In this document: positions 1-6,428 of the stretch, in pieces
How the letters are laid out: each line of letters opens with the position of its first letter
Position numbering within the stretch: position 1 is the stretch's first letter
NCBI GenBank assembly: GCA_024709285.1
Contig: JANJWY010000008.1
Coordinates: 1-10,136 of the forward strand
DNA: 10,136 nucleotides
DNA from: Erysipelotrichaceae bacterium
GTDB taxonomy: Bacteria; Bacillota_I; Bacilli_A; Erysipelotrichales; Erysipelotrichaceae
Direction of reading: 5' to 3'
Program-made: the position numbers and the translations under genes
The notes under the pieces: model-generated
Told to the model about the DNA's origin: nothing
Seen by the model: only the letters and a program-made list of their open reading frames with translations
The model's database searches: none

Positions 1-388
1 CGGTCAACAGAACTACGATGAAGTCAATGTCATGAAGGATTATGCAAAAAATGCCTCAGTCGACTCGAATCTCATTTATATGGATCATGCCGGGTTTTCA
101 ACATATGAAAGTCTGTATCGGTTGAAGTATATTTTCGAGGCGAAAAAAGTCATTATAGTTACTCAGAAATATCATTTATACCGGGCACTGTACATCGCCA
201 ATGCCTTGGGTTTGGATGCAGTTGGTGTTGCCGCAAATGAAATCAGATACGGTGGTCAGACGATTCGGGACCTTCGGGAGATATTGGCAAGAAACAAGGA
301 CTTTTTTGTTTCTATATTTAAACCACAGCCTACGTATCTGGGTGATCCGATTCCTTTGGGCAGTGGCGGTGATCTGACCAATGACTAG
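1..388 (+). CDS. SanA/YdcF-type DUF218 domain protein, 3' part
   Basis: This is the C-terminal part of a DUF218 (SanA/YdcF-like) protein. Its 5' end lies outside the window; the frame is open from base 2 and about 128 residues are visible, ending at TAG 386-388. The visible part contains the family hallmarks: a YDEVxVMKDYA segment, then DHAGFSTYESLYR, the hydrophobic strand KVIIVTQKYHLYRALYIANALGLDAVGV, and a C-terminal DLREILARNKDFF helix followed by a proline-rich tail. Members usually have an N-terminal membrane anchor, not visible here, and are linked to envelope integrity (SanA in enterobacteria). Their biochemical activity is poorly defined. An ATG at 32 is internal and not the start, because homology extends upstream of it. 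No U-tract terminator follows, so some transcription may continue towards rpsB. Family assignment is fairly confident; function is not. Confidence 0.8.
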   Translation, partial: GQQNYDEVNVMKDYAKNASVDSNLIYMDHAGFSTYESLYRLKYIFEAKKVIIVTQKYHLYRALYIANALGLDAVGVAANEIRYGGQTIRDLREILARNKDFFVSIFKPQPTYLGDPIPLGSGGDLTND

Positions 389-400
389 AATGTTTTATTG

Positions 401-428
401 TTGTCTTTATCATCATTCATGATACAAT
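401..428 (+). promoter_or_regulatory. possible weak upstream promoter
   Basis: TTGTCT (401-406) and TACAAT (423-428) are separated by 16 nt, with a TG one base before the -10 (420-421), as in an extended -10 promoter. The match is modest. The -10 also lies in the 3' half of a small inverted repeat (411-417 with 426-432). It could be a second start for the rpsB operon, but this rests on motif match alone. Confidence 0.3.
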
Positions 429-449
429 GATGAAGGGTTAATACAACTG

Positions 450-482
450 TTCAGTCGGTATTTTGTATATTATCCGATTGAA
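450..482 (+). repeat. inverted repeat overlapping the rpsB -35 box
   Basis: TTCAGTCGG (450-458) pairs with CCGATTGAA (474-482) over 9 positions including one G-U, around an AT-rich 15-nt loop. The right arm covers most of the -35 hexamer of the strong promoter at 478-506. It could be an operator for a dimeric repressor, or a hairpin in a transcript that starts further upstream. It could also be chance in AT-rich DNA. Confidence 0.35.
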
Positions 483-506
483 AGCAAAAGGGTTTTGTGT
501 TATACT
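478..506 (+). promoter_or_regulatory. sigma-A-type promoter for the rpsB operon
   Basis: The -35 hexamer TTGAAA (478-483) and the -10 hexamer TATACT (501-506) are separated by exactly 17 nt. A TG dinucleotide at 498-499 makes this an extended -10 promoter. Five of six bases match consensus in the -10 and four of six in the -35. Transcription should start near 513, giving a leader of about 105 nt before rpsB. It is the best promoter ahead of the long gene string and probably its main one. Confidence 0.8.
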
Positions 507-512
507 AACCAA

Positions 513-618
513 TGGCATCTACGGATGCACTACACACATCATGGATTCACAGACCCGTGCTCAATTGAGTTGTCTGTGTCGGAAGTGATGGAGGAACAAC
601 GGAAAGTGAGGAAATGTT
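513..618 (+). promoter_or_regulatory. structured 5' leader of rpsB
   Basis: The predicted leader contains two hairpins. The first is a 5-bp stem, 515-519 with 524-528, closed by a C(UACG)G tetraloop of the very stable UNCG class. The second is a 7-bp perfect stem, CACAGAC (548-554) with GTCTGTG (572-578), enclosing a smaller CTC-AATT-GAG hairpin (560-569) across an asymmetric internal loop. A purine-rich stretch (581-612) follows, with GGAGG at 591-595 and the likely rpsB ribosome-binding site GTGAGGA at 606-612. S2 is known to autoregulate rpsB in Escherichia coli, so this may be an S2-binding leader. I do not recognise a named leader family, so that role is inference. Confidence 0.5.
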
Positions 619-1599
619 ATGTCGGTTGTTACTATGAGAAGATTATTAGAGAGTGGGTCCCATTTCGGCCATCAGACGCGCCGCTGGAATCCAAAAATGA
701 AACCGTATATTTATACGGCTAAAAATGGAGTTTACATCATCGACTTGGCTAAGACTATTGATAAAATCGATACGGCTTATGCTACCATGAAGGCTATTGG
801 TGAAAAGGGCGGAAAAGTATTGTTCGTCGGAACCAAGAAGCAGGCGCAGACCATCGTTTTGGATGAAGCTTTGCGTTCGGGATCGTTTTTTATTAACCAA
901 CGCTGGTTGGGAGGTACATTAACGAATTTCCGTACCATTCAAAAATCGATTCGCCGTTTGATTGAAATTGAAGAAATGGAAGCCAATGGCTCCATCAATG
1001 TTTACCCGAAAAAAGAAATCGCCGGATTACGCAAGGAAGCTACCCGTTTGGAAAACTTCTTGGGCGGAATCAAGGAAATGAAAAAATTACCGGATGCAGT
1101 ATTTGTCGTTGATCCGACCGAAGAGCACAATGCCGTTGCGGAAGCACGTAAATTGGGTATCCCGGTGTTTGGATTCATTGATACCAATGCAGATCCGGAT
1201 ATGGTTGACTTTGGCATTCCTGCCAATGACGATGCTATCCGTTCGGTCAAGCTGATTGTCGGCTTGATGGCTGATGCACTGATTGAAGCCAAGGGTGGCG
1301 TATTGTCCTTTGCTTATCAAGGTCAAGACCAAGATGACATCACGATGAGCGATGTAATCATCAATGTCGATCAACAAAATGAAGAAAATGAAAGACGTCG
1401 TCGTCAACGTATGGAAGAACGCCGTCAACGCGATGATCGTCGCCGTACTACAGGTGGCGGATACAATCGCGAGCGCAGTGATCGTCCGTATCAACCGCGC
1501 GAGAACCGTCCATACCAACCGCGTGAAGCAGTAAGACCTACAGAAGTTAAAACGGAGGAAAAAGCTGCTACACCTGTCAAGGAGGTAAAAAATGATTAG
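619..1599 (+). CDS. rpsB: 30S ribosomal protein S2 with long Arg-rich C-terminal tail
   Basis: S2 binds late to the 30S subunit between head and body and helps anchor S1 or the mRNA near the Shine-Dalgarno helix. The start MSVVTMRRLLESGSHFGHQTRRW is the conserved N-terminus of bacterial S2, preceded by GTGAGGA at 606-612. Further signatures are KNGVYIIDLAKT (residues 35-46), GTKKQAQ (71-77), NQRWLGGTLTN (93-103), LPDAVFVVDP (157-166) and GIPANDDAIRSVKLI (199-213). The conserved core ends near residue 230. Typical S2 is about 230 to 260 residues, but this one is 326. The extra tail is hydrophilic, with 11 arginines between residues 259 and 276, a Gly/Tyr-containing linker, a tandem RPYQPRE repeat (289-295 and 297-303), and a Lys/Glu-rich end. 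rpsB overlaps tsf by 8 nt, the usual rpsB-tsf pairing. Identity is certain; the role of the tail is unknown. Confidence 0.97.
   Translation: MSVVTMRRLLESGSHFGHQTRRWNPKMKPYIYTAKNGVYIIDLAKTIDKIDTAYATMKAIGEKGGKVLFVGTKKQAQTIVLDEALRSGSFFINQRWLGGTLTNFRTIQKSIRRLIEIEEMEANGSINVYPKKEIAGLRKEATRLENFLGGIKEMKKLPDAVFVVDPTEEHNAVAEARKLGIPVFGFIDTNADPDMVDFGIPANDDAIRSVKLIVGLMADALIEAKGGVLSFAYQGQDQDDITMSDVIINVDQQNEENERRRRQRMEERRQRDDRRRTTGGGYNRERSDRPYQPRENRPYQPREAVRPTEVKTEEKAATPVKEVKND
1483..1527 (+). repeat. tandem 21-nt coding repeat in the S2 tail
   Basis: Two 21-nt units (1483-1503 and 1507-1527) are separated by one Asn codon and both encode RPYQPRE. They differ only at synonymous third positions (CCG/CCA, TAT/TAC, CGC/CGT, GAG/GAA). 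This suggests an old duplication kept under protein-level selection rather than a recent slippage event. Confidence 0.7.
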
Positions 1600-2479
1600 T
1601 GCATCATTAGTCAAAGAACTACGTGAAAAAACCGGTGCCGGCATGATGGATTGCAAAAAGGCATTGGAAGCTACAGAAGGCGATATCGCAGCCGCAATCG
1701 ACTGGCTGCGTGAAAAAGGTATTGCTAAAGCTGCTAAGAAGTCGGATCGTATTGCTGCGGAAGGGTTGACTCGCCTGTTGGTTGAGGGCAATCGTGCCGT
1801 TGTAGTCGAAGTCAATTCGGAAACAGACTTTGTTGCTAAAAACGAACAATTCCTTTCATTGCTTGATAAGGTTGCTCACACCATTTTGGCTGGAGCGCCG
1901 TCAACCTTGGAAGATGCTTTGGCATTGCCGGTCAACGGCGGTACACTTAACGATTTAATCGTTGAAGCAACAGCGACCATCGGCGAAAAAATTTCGTTGA
2001 GACGTTTTGAAGTCATCAGCAAAAACGATGATGAGTCCTTTGGTGGCTATATGCACAATGGCGGTCGCATCAGTGCGGTTGCCGTTGTCAAAGGTGATCA
2101 TTTGGATGTGGCTAAAGATGTTGCCATGCAAGTTGCATCGATGTCACCGACCTATATTTCTCGTAATCACATGCCTGCGGAAGTTGTTGAGAAAGAACGC
2201 AATTTCCAATGGGAAATCATTAAGAATGATGAAGCAATCAACTCAAAGCCGGAGAAAGTGCTTGCCGGTATCTTGGAAGGGCGTTTAAGTAAGTCCTTGC
2301 AGGATATGTGTTTGGTTGATCAGATTTTCTTCAAAAATCAAGATATCAAAGTCGGTCAGTATCTAAAGGGTGCCGGCAGTGAAACTGTGACTTTTGTCCG
2401 TTATGCTGTAGGTGAAGGTATTGAGAAGAAGGTCGATAACTTTGTTGAAGAGGTAATGAATCAGTCTTTTGGTAAATAA
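1592..2479 (+). CDS. tsf: translation elongation factor Ts
   Basis: EF-Ts is the nucleotide-exchange factor that releases GDP from EF-Tu in the cytoplasm. The product is 295 residues, normal for the family. The N-terminal UBA-like domain (about residues 1-55) reads MISASLVKELREKTGAGMMD followed by CKKALEATEGDI. The EF-Tu-contacting TDFV motif is at 78-81 and continues AKNEQF. Near the C-terminus, the segment around QDIKVGQYLK matches the family end. The start ATG 1592 has an excellent GGAGGT site at 1581-1586, inside the last codons of rpsB, and the two genes overlap by 8 nt, so their translation is probably coupled. Stop TAA is at 2477-2479, directly followed by a hairpin with a T-run. No unusual residues were seen. 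Confidence 0.97.
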   Translation: MISASLVKELREKTGAGMMDCKKALEATEGDIAAAIDWLREKGIAKAAKKSDRIAAEGLTRLLVEGNRAVVVEVNSETDFVAKNEQFLSLLDKVAHTILAGAPSTLEDALALPVNGGTLNDLIVEATATIGEKISLRRFEVISKNDDESFGGYMHNGGRISAVAVVKGDHLDVAKDVAMQVASMSPTYISRNHMPAEVVEKERNFQWEIIKNDEAINSKPEKVLAGILEGRLSKSLQDMCLVDQIFFKNQDIKVGQYLKGAGSETVTFVRYAVGEGIEKKVDNFVEEVMNQSFGK

Positions 2480-2503
2480 AAGGGCACATTTGTGCCTTTT
2501 TTT
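2478..2503 (+). terminator. intrinsic terminator or attenuator between tsf and pyrH
   Basis: GGCAC (2483-2487) pairs with GTGCC (2492-2496) around a 4-nt ATTT loop. The stem can be extended by a G-U pair and flanking A-T pairs. It is followed by seven T (2497-2503). It begins at the tsf stop codon, so it can work as a terminator that cuts the operon after rpsB-tsf. The 7-nt T-run and short stem suggest partial termination, because pyrH starts only 15 nt downstream and has no obvious promoter of its own. Confidence 0.75.
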
Positions 2504-2518
2504 GAAAGAGGGGTTAAC

Positions 2519-3235
2519 ATGTATAAACGAATTTTGTTAAAATTAAGCGGAGAAGCTCTCTCCACCAAAGAAAACCAGTTGGATCCTGCAATTTTAGCTT
2601 CTTTGGCTCGTGAAATTAAGGAAGTTCATGCCATGGGCGTCGAGGTTGCGATCGTAGTCGGCGGGGGTAATTTTATTCGCGGCAAAGTCGCAGAGAAAAT
2701 GGGAATCGATCGTGTGCAAGCGGATTACATGGGAATGTTGGCAACCGTGATCAATGCGATGGCCATTCAGGGTGCACTTGAAAAAGTCGAAGTTCCCACA
2801 CGGGTTCAGACAGCCATCGAAATGAGCAAAATTGCCGAACCGTTGATCGTGCGCCGTGCCATCCGACATCTTGAAAAAGGCCGGGTCGTTATTTTTGGTG
2901 CCGGAACCGGCAGTCCTTACTTTTCAACGGACACAACGGCGGCACTAAGAGCATCGGAAATCAAGGCAGATGTCATCCTTATGGCAAAAAACGGAGTTGA
3001 TGGTGTATATACAGCTGATCCTAAATTGTTCCCTCAAGCAGAAAAATATGATTTACTGACATATATGGAAATGATTCAGCAGGGGTTGGGTGTAATGGAT
3101 ACAACCGCAACATCCATGTGTATGGATAACGATATTGATCTGATCGTATTCAACATGAATGAGTGCGGTAATATAAAAAAGGCGGTTGCCGGCGAAATCA
3201 TCGGCACGCGGATAACAAAGGAGAGTAAAAAATGA
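2519..3235 (+). CDS. pyrH: UMP kinase (uridylate kinase)
   Basis: The bacterial hexameric UMP kinase of the amino-acid-kinase family phosphorylates UMP to UDP with ATP, the step to UTP and CTP. The product is 238 residues, the usual length. Visible motifs are KLSGEAL (8-14), the nucleotide-binding loop GGGNFIRG (48-55), the following DYMGMLATVINAMAIQ segment, GAGTGSPYFSTDTTAALRA, and the late DGVYTADP loop. I chose ATG 2519 because MYKRILLKLSGEA is the family N-terminus and AAAGAGGGG (2505-2513) is correctly placed. A longer reading from GTG 2492 would start inside the 3' arm of the upstream terminator and is rejected. The gene overlaps frr by 4 nt (ATGA at 3232-3235). Family members are usually activated by GTP and inhibited by UTP; that was not checked here. 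Confidence 0.96.
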   Translation: MYKRILLKLSGEALSTKENQLDPAILASLAREIKEVHAMGVEVAIVVGGGNFIRGKVAEKMGIDRVQADYMGMLATVINAMAIQGALEKVEVPTRVQTAIEMSKIAEPLIVRRAIRHLEKGRVVIFGAGTGSPYFSTDTTAALRASEIKADVILMAKNGVDGVYTADPKLFPQAEKYDLLTYMEMIQQGLGVMDTTATSMCMDNDIDLIVFNMNECGNIKKAVAGEIIGTRITKESKK

Positions 3236-3777
3236 AAGTACATTTAGACACATCAAAAAACAGAATGGATGGAGCGATCGCAGCTTTTGAACAACATTTG
3301 ACTACTGTTCGATCCGGGCGTGCCAATCCGACGATGCTAAACAATGTTGAAATCGAGTATTACGGTGTACCGACACCACTGAACCAAGTGGGTCAGATTT
3401 CTGTTGTTGAAGGGAAGCAATTAGTAATCAAACCTTTTGATCCTTCAACACTGAAACTGATTGAAAAAGCAATTTTCAATGCGAACTTGGGACTGACACC
3501 GCAAAACGACGGAATCGTCATCCGTTGTAACGTGCCGGCTTTGACACAGGAAACCCGTAAAGATTTGACGAAGGTCGTTGCGAAATATTCTGAGGAAGCC
3601 AAGGTCGCCATCCGCAATGTCCGTCGTGATGTAAATGAGCATATCAAAAAAGATGAAGCTCTGACTGAGGACTTGGAAAAGAGTGCTTTGGAAAAAGTTC
3701 AGAAAATGACGGATGAGTACATTAAGAAAGTGGATGTTATTGCTGAAGCAAAAACCAAGGAAATCATGACTGTTTAA
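3232..3777 (+). CDS. frr: ribosome recycling factor
   Basis: RRF acts with EF-G to split post-termination 70S ribosomes in the cytoplasm. The product is 181 residues, close to the usual 185. The three-helix-bundle domain I is formed by residues about 1-30 and 105-181; the beta-rich domain II lies between. Visible signatures are TTVRSGRANP (24-33), YYGVPTPLNQ (43-52), and KVAIRNVRRD (124-133), which contains the conserved Arg132. The start ATG 3232 overlaps the pyrH stop by 4 nt and has AAAGGAG at 3217-3223. The pyrH-frr pair is a conserved arrangement in many bacteria. The stop TAA is followed at once by a stable UUCG hairpin, which may limit readthrough into uppS. Confidence 0.96.
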   Translation: MKVHLDTSKNRMDGAIAAFEQHLTTVRSGRANPTMLNNVEIEYYGVPTPLNQVGQISVVEGKQLVIKPFDPSTLKLIEKAIFNANLGLTPQNDGIVIRCNVPALTQETRKDLTKVVAKYSEEAKVAIRNVRRDVNEHIKKDEALTEDLEKSALEKVQKMTDEYIKKVDVIAEAKTKEIMTV

Positions 3778-3778
3778 T

Positions 3779-3802
3779 GGCTCACTTCGGTGAGCCTCTT
3801 TT
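3779..3802 (+). terminator. UUCG-capped hairpin between frr and uppS
   Basis: GGCTCAC (3779-3785) pairs perfectly with GTGAGCC (3790-3796) over 7 bp around a TTCG loop, giving the exceptionally stable C(UUCG)G tetraloop. It is followed by TCTTTT (3797-3802), an imperfect U-tract. It is likely a partial intrinsic terminator, or a 3' stabiliser of the frr mRNA, since uppS begins 13 nt further on. Confidence 0.65.
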
Positions 3803-3815
3803 CGAAGGGAAAAAT

Positions 3816-4511
3816 ATGGAAACAACTTGCAGACATGTGGCTATCATCATGGATGGTAATGGCCGTTGGGCAAAAAAACAAGATAAACAACGGACGTTTG
3901 GACATTTATCGGGCAGTGAAAACGTTCGGAACATTGCTTTGGCCGCAAATAAGCTCAATATCAAAGTTTTGACGCTGTATGCTTTTTCGACTGAAAACTG
4001 GAAACGTCCCATGGAAGAAGTAGATTATCTGATGAAACTTCCGGAAGTTTTTTTTAATCGGTTCATGGATGAACTTATGCGTGAAGGCATAAAAATCATG
4101 GCTATCGGAGATTTATCGAAATTTCCACCCAATACGCAAAGAGTTTTACTGAATGCGATCGATAGAACCAAAAATAATTCGGGACTTATACTGAACTTCG
4201 CTATGAACTACGGAGGCCGGGATGAAATCATTCGGGCGGTCAACGCAATTGCGAACGAAGTCCGGTTGGGTACATTGGATATCATTGACGAAACCGTGTT
4301 TGAGAGTTTTTTGATGACATCCGGTTTGCCACCGGTTGATCTGATGATTCGGACAAGCGGGGAGCAACGAATTTCGAATTTTCTGTTATGGCAGCTTGCT
4401 TATTCGGAATTGGTTTTTACCGATGTCTCCTGGCCTGATTTTAAGGAAGATGATCTGGTTCAAGCTTTGAAAGTATTTGAAAACCGCAGCCGCAGGTTTG
4501 GAGGATTATGA
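3816..4511 (+). CDS. uppS: undecaprenyl diphosphate synthase (cis-prenyltransferase)
   Basis: UppS condenses eight isopentenyl diphosphates onto farnesyl diphosphate to make C55 undecaprenyl diphosphate, the precursor of the lipid carrier for peptidoglycan and wall polymers. The product is 231 residues, slightly short for the family (about 245-250). Clear motifs are HVAIIMDGNGRWAKK (7-21) with the catalytic Asp13, GH with flanking residues (29-30), FSTENWKRP (57-65), LNFAMNYGGRDEI (126-138), and the IPP-binding RTSGEQRISNFL (179-190) followed by FTDVSWPDF. I chose ATG 3816 because it starts just before the conserved strand and is preceded by GAAGGGA (3804-3810). A start at 3777 would overlap the frr stop and run through the hairpin. 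The downstream cdsA ribosome-binding site lies within its final codons. Confidence 0.96.
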   Translation: METTCRHVAIIMDGNGRWAKKQDKQRTFGHLSGSENVRNIALAANKLNIKVLTLYAFSTENWKRPMEEVDYLMKLPEVFFNRFMDELMREGIKIMAIGDLSKFPPNTQRVLLNAIDRTKNNSGLILNFAMNYGGRDEIIRAVNAIANEVRLGTLDIIDETVFESFLMTSGLPPVDLMIRTSGEQRISNFLLWQLAYSELVFTDVSWPDFKEDDLVQALKVFENRSRRFGGL

Positions 4512-4512
4512 T

Positions 4513-5280
4513 ATGAAACAAAAAATCATTACGGGAGCAATTTTGGCAGCCGCTTTATTTCCTGCTTTATACTTCGGCGGTTGGTTGTTTGAAATCGTAA
4601 TTTTTGTTTTCTTGTTTATCGGTGCTCTGGAATTTGCTCAGGTTAAGGGTAAAAACTGGCCGATGTGGATGAAGGGATTGATGGTTGTATTTATCAATGC
4701 CTTAGCCTACACCCCTCGACCTTATTTTGCAGCTAGTGTCATCCTGTTGCTTTTGCTCGTATTTTTCTTAACCATTCAGTTTGAGTGGTTTGATATATTT
4801 GATTTGACTTTTGTATTTACCATGGTACTGATGGTCGGCATAGCCATTCAAGGTGTCCGAGCTATACAGGCATTTGGTTCATCGGTTATCGTTTACATTG
4901 CGGTTGCAACATATGCATCGGATACCGGAGCTTATTTTATCGGCGTTCTCTTTGGCAAACATAAGCTGAACCCACGGATTTCTCCTAAGAAGACGATTGA
5001 AGGTTCAGTTGCCGGATGGATTTTCGGTACGGTATTCTCATTGATATTTGCCTATTTCTATTTGACCGCGAAGTTTGAATGGTCATTGATTATCACAGCA
5101 TCCATCATCCTGCCTCCGATCGGACAACTCGGCGATTTGGCATTTAGTGCGATCAAACGCTATTTCAATGTCAAAGACTTTGGTACGATTTTCCCCTCAC
5201 ATGGTGGTGTCTTGGACAGGATTGACAGCCTGCTGTTTAATTTCATGGCCTTTCATGCCTTGCTTATATTGCTTTTATGA
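4513..5280 (+). CDS. cdsA: phosphatidate cytidylyltransferase (CDP-diglyceride synthase)
   Basis: CdsA makes CDP-diacylglycerol from CTP and phosphatidic acid in the membrane, the branch point to all phospholipid headgroups. The 255-residue product is strongly hydrophobic, with about seven or eight membrane segments. It carries SDTGAYFIGVLFGKHKLNP (136-154), then RISPKKTIEGSVAG (155-168), and the C-terminal family signature from FSAIKRYFNVKDFG (211-224) to FPSHGGVLDRIDS (227-239). The usual PGHGG is PSHGG here, a tolerated variant. The start ATG 4513 lies 1 nt after the uppS stop and has GGAGG at 4500-4504. A longer frame back to 4477 lacks family sequence. The end overlaps dxr by 4 nt (ATGA). 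The pyrH product pathway feeds CTP to this enzyme. Confidence 0.95.
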   Translation: MKQKIITGAILAAALFPALYFGGWLFEIVIFVFLFIGALEFAQVKGKNWPMWMKGLMVVFINALAYTPRPYFAASVILLLLLVFFLTIQFEWFDIFDLTFVFTMVLMVGIAIQGVRAIQAFGSSVIVYIAVATYASDTGAYFIGVLFGKHKLNPRISPKKTIEGSVAGWIFGTVFSLIFAYFYLTAKFEWSLIITASIILPPIGQLGDLAFSAIKRYFNVKDFGTIFPSHGGVLDRIDSLLFNFMAFHALLILLL

Positions 5281-6428
5281 AGAACATCGTGATTCTTGGT
5301 GCTTCCGGATCCATCGGACTTCAGACGTTGGATGTCATTTCACGGCATCCGGATAAGTTTCGCTGTGTTGGTTTGTCGGTAAAATCCCGCATCGAGGCTG
5401 TTGCCCATGTTCTTAGGTTGCACAGCGGGTTACTGATTTGTGTTGAAAAAGCAGAAGATGCGCTCAGGTTATCATCTGAATTTCCTCAGCATCAGTTTGT
5501 CTGGGGAGAGGATGGATTGATTCAATTGGCTTGTCATGTAGAAGCGGATACGGTTGTCAATGCGTTGGTTGGTTTTATCGGCTGTAAGCCGACGTTGGCT
5601 GCAATCGAGGCGAAAAAGAACATTGCACTCGCCAACAAAGAAACATTGGTCAGTGCCGGAAAAATCGTGATGGAAACTGTGAGGCGAAATAATGTATCAT
5701 TGATGCCGATTGACAGTGAACACTCGGCCATTGCCCAATGTTTGTCTGCCCATGATAAAAATATCAGGCGATTGATTTTGACGGCTTCCGGCGGCAGTTT
5801 TCGGGATAAAACGCGATCGGAACTCGACAGTGTCAGTTTAGCGGATGCATTAAATCATCCCAATTGGTCCATGGGTGCTAAAATAACGATTGACAGTGCA
5901 ACGATGATGAATAAAGGATTGGAAGTCATTGAGGCTCATTGGCTGTTTCAAATGCCTTACGATCAAATCGAGGTCATCATGCACCGTCAAAGCATCGTTC
6001 ACTCGATGGTTGAATTTGAGGATCGTGCCATCATTGCTCAGCTGGGAACTCCGGATATGCGGATTCCGATTCAGTATGCATTGAGCTACCCGCAGCGATT
6101 GCCGATTGAACTTGAATCGCTCGATTTAGTAAAAGCTCACCATCTGACTTTCGAATCTGTGGATTTCAAACGCTTTCCGCTGTTACGCTGCGCTTATCTG
6201 GCAGGTAAGAGAGAAGATAACTCCGCTGCAGCTCTCAATGGGGCCAATGAGGCGGCAGTTGCCGCATTTCTGGCCAATGAAATCCGATTTATTGATATTG
6301 ATACATTTGTTTCGGAAGCATTTGACTCTATGATCTATCATGAATTAAACACGTTGGAAGATGCGATTGCTGCGGATAAGATGGGTCGTGACTGGATTAA
6401 AAATAAAATTTCAGGAGGTAATGTATGA
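5277..6428 (+). CDS. dxr: 1-deoxy-D-xylulose-5-phosphate reductoisomerase
   Basis: Dxr (IspC) uses NADPH and a divalent metal to turn DXP into MEP, the committed step of the MEP route to isopentenyl diphosphate. The product is 383 residues, normal length. Domains in order: an NADPH-binding Rossmann fold with ILGASGSIGLQT (6-17), then ANKETLVSAG (119-128), the metal site PIDSEHSA (144-151) with Asp146 and Glu148, TASGGSFRD (169-177), HPNWSMGAKITIDSATMMNKGLE (194-216) with Glu216 as third ligand, then the HRQSIVHSMVEF loop (236-247) and a C-terminal helical domain. The start ATG 5277 overlaps the cdsA stop by 4 nt. No Shine-Dalgarno is visible just upstream, so it probably depends on coupled re-initiation. 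It is the target of fosmidomycin. It supplies IPP to uppS in the same operon. Confidence 0.97.
   Translation: MKNIVILGASGSIGLQTLDVISRHPDKFRCVGLSVKSRIEAVAHVLRLHSGLLICVEKAEDALRLSSEFPQHQFVWGEDGLIQLACHVEADTVVNALVGFIGCKPTLAAIEAKKNIALANKETLVSAGKIVMETVRRNNVSLMPIDSEHSAIAQCLSAHDKNIRRLILTASGGSFRDKTRSELDSVSLADALNHPNWSMGAKITIDSATMMNKGLEVIEAHWLFQMPYDQIEVIMHRQSIVHSMVEFEDRAIIAQLGTPDMRIPIQYALSYPQRLPIELESLDLVKAHHLTFESVDFKRFPLLRCAYLAGKREDNSAAALNGANEAAVAAFLANEIRFIDIDTFVSEAFDSMIYHELNTLEDAIAADKMGRDWIKNKISGGNV

Noticed and set aside
410..433. Hairpin after the DUF218 gene considered as a terminator
   Set aside because: CATCATT and AATGATG pair over 7 bp, but no T-run follows and the stem is AT-rich. It was kept only as context for a weak promoter candidate.
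495..722. Forward ORF of 75 codons beginning with GTG before rpsB
   Set aside because: It starts within the -10 region of the promoter, overlaps rpsB in another frame and shows no family resemblance. It is best read as leader RNA plus a shadow of rpsB.
1087..1815. Long reverse-strand ORF of 242 codons across rpsB and tsf
   Set aside because: It is antisense to two certain genes and has a low-complexity Ser/Thr/Phe/Ile-rich composition typical of an antisense shadow; no ribosome-binding site or promoter was seen.
3445..3825. Reverse-strand ORF of 126 codons over frr
   Set aside because: It lies antisense to frr and has Phe/Leu/His-rich composition with no recognisable domain. It is a shadow frame.
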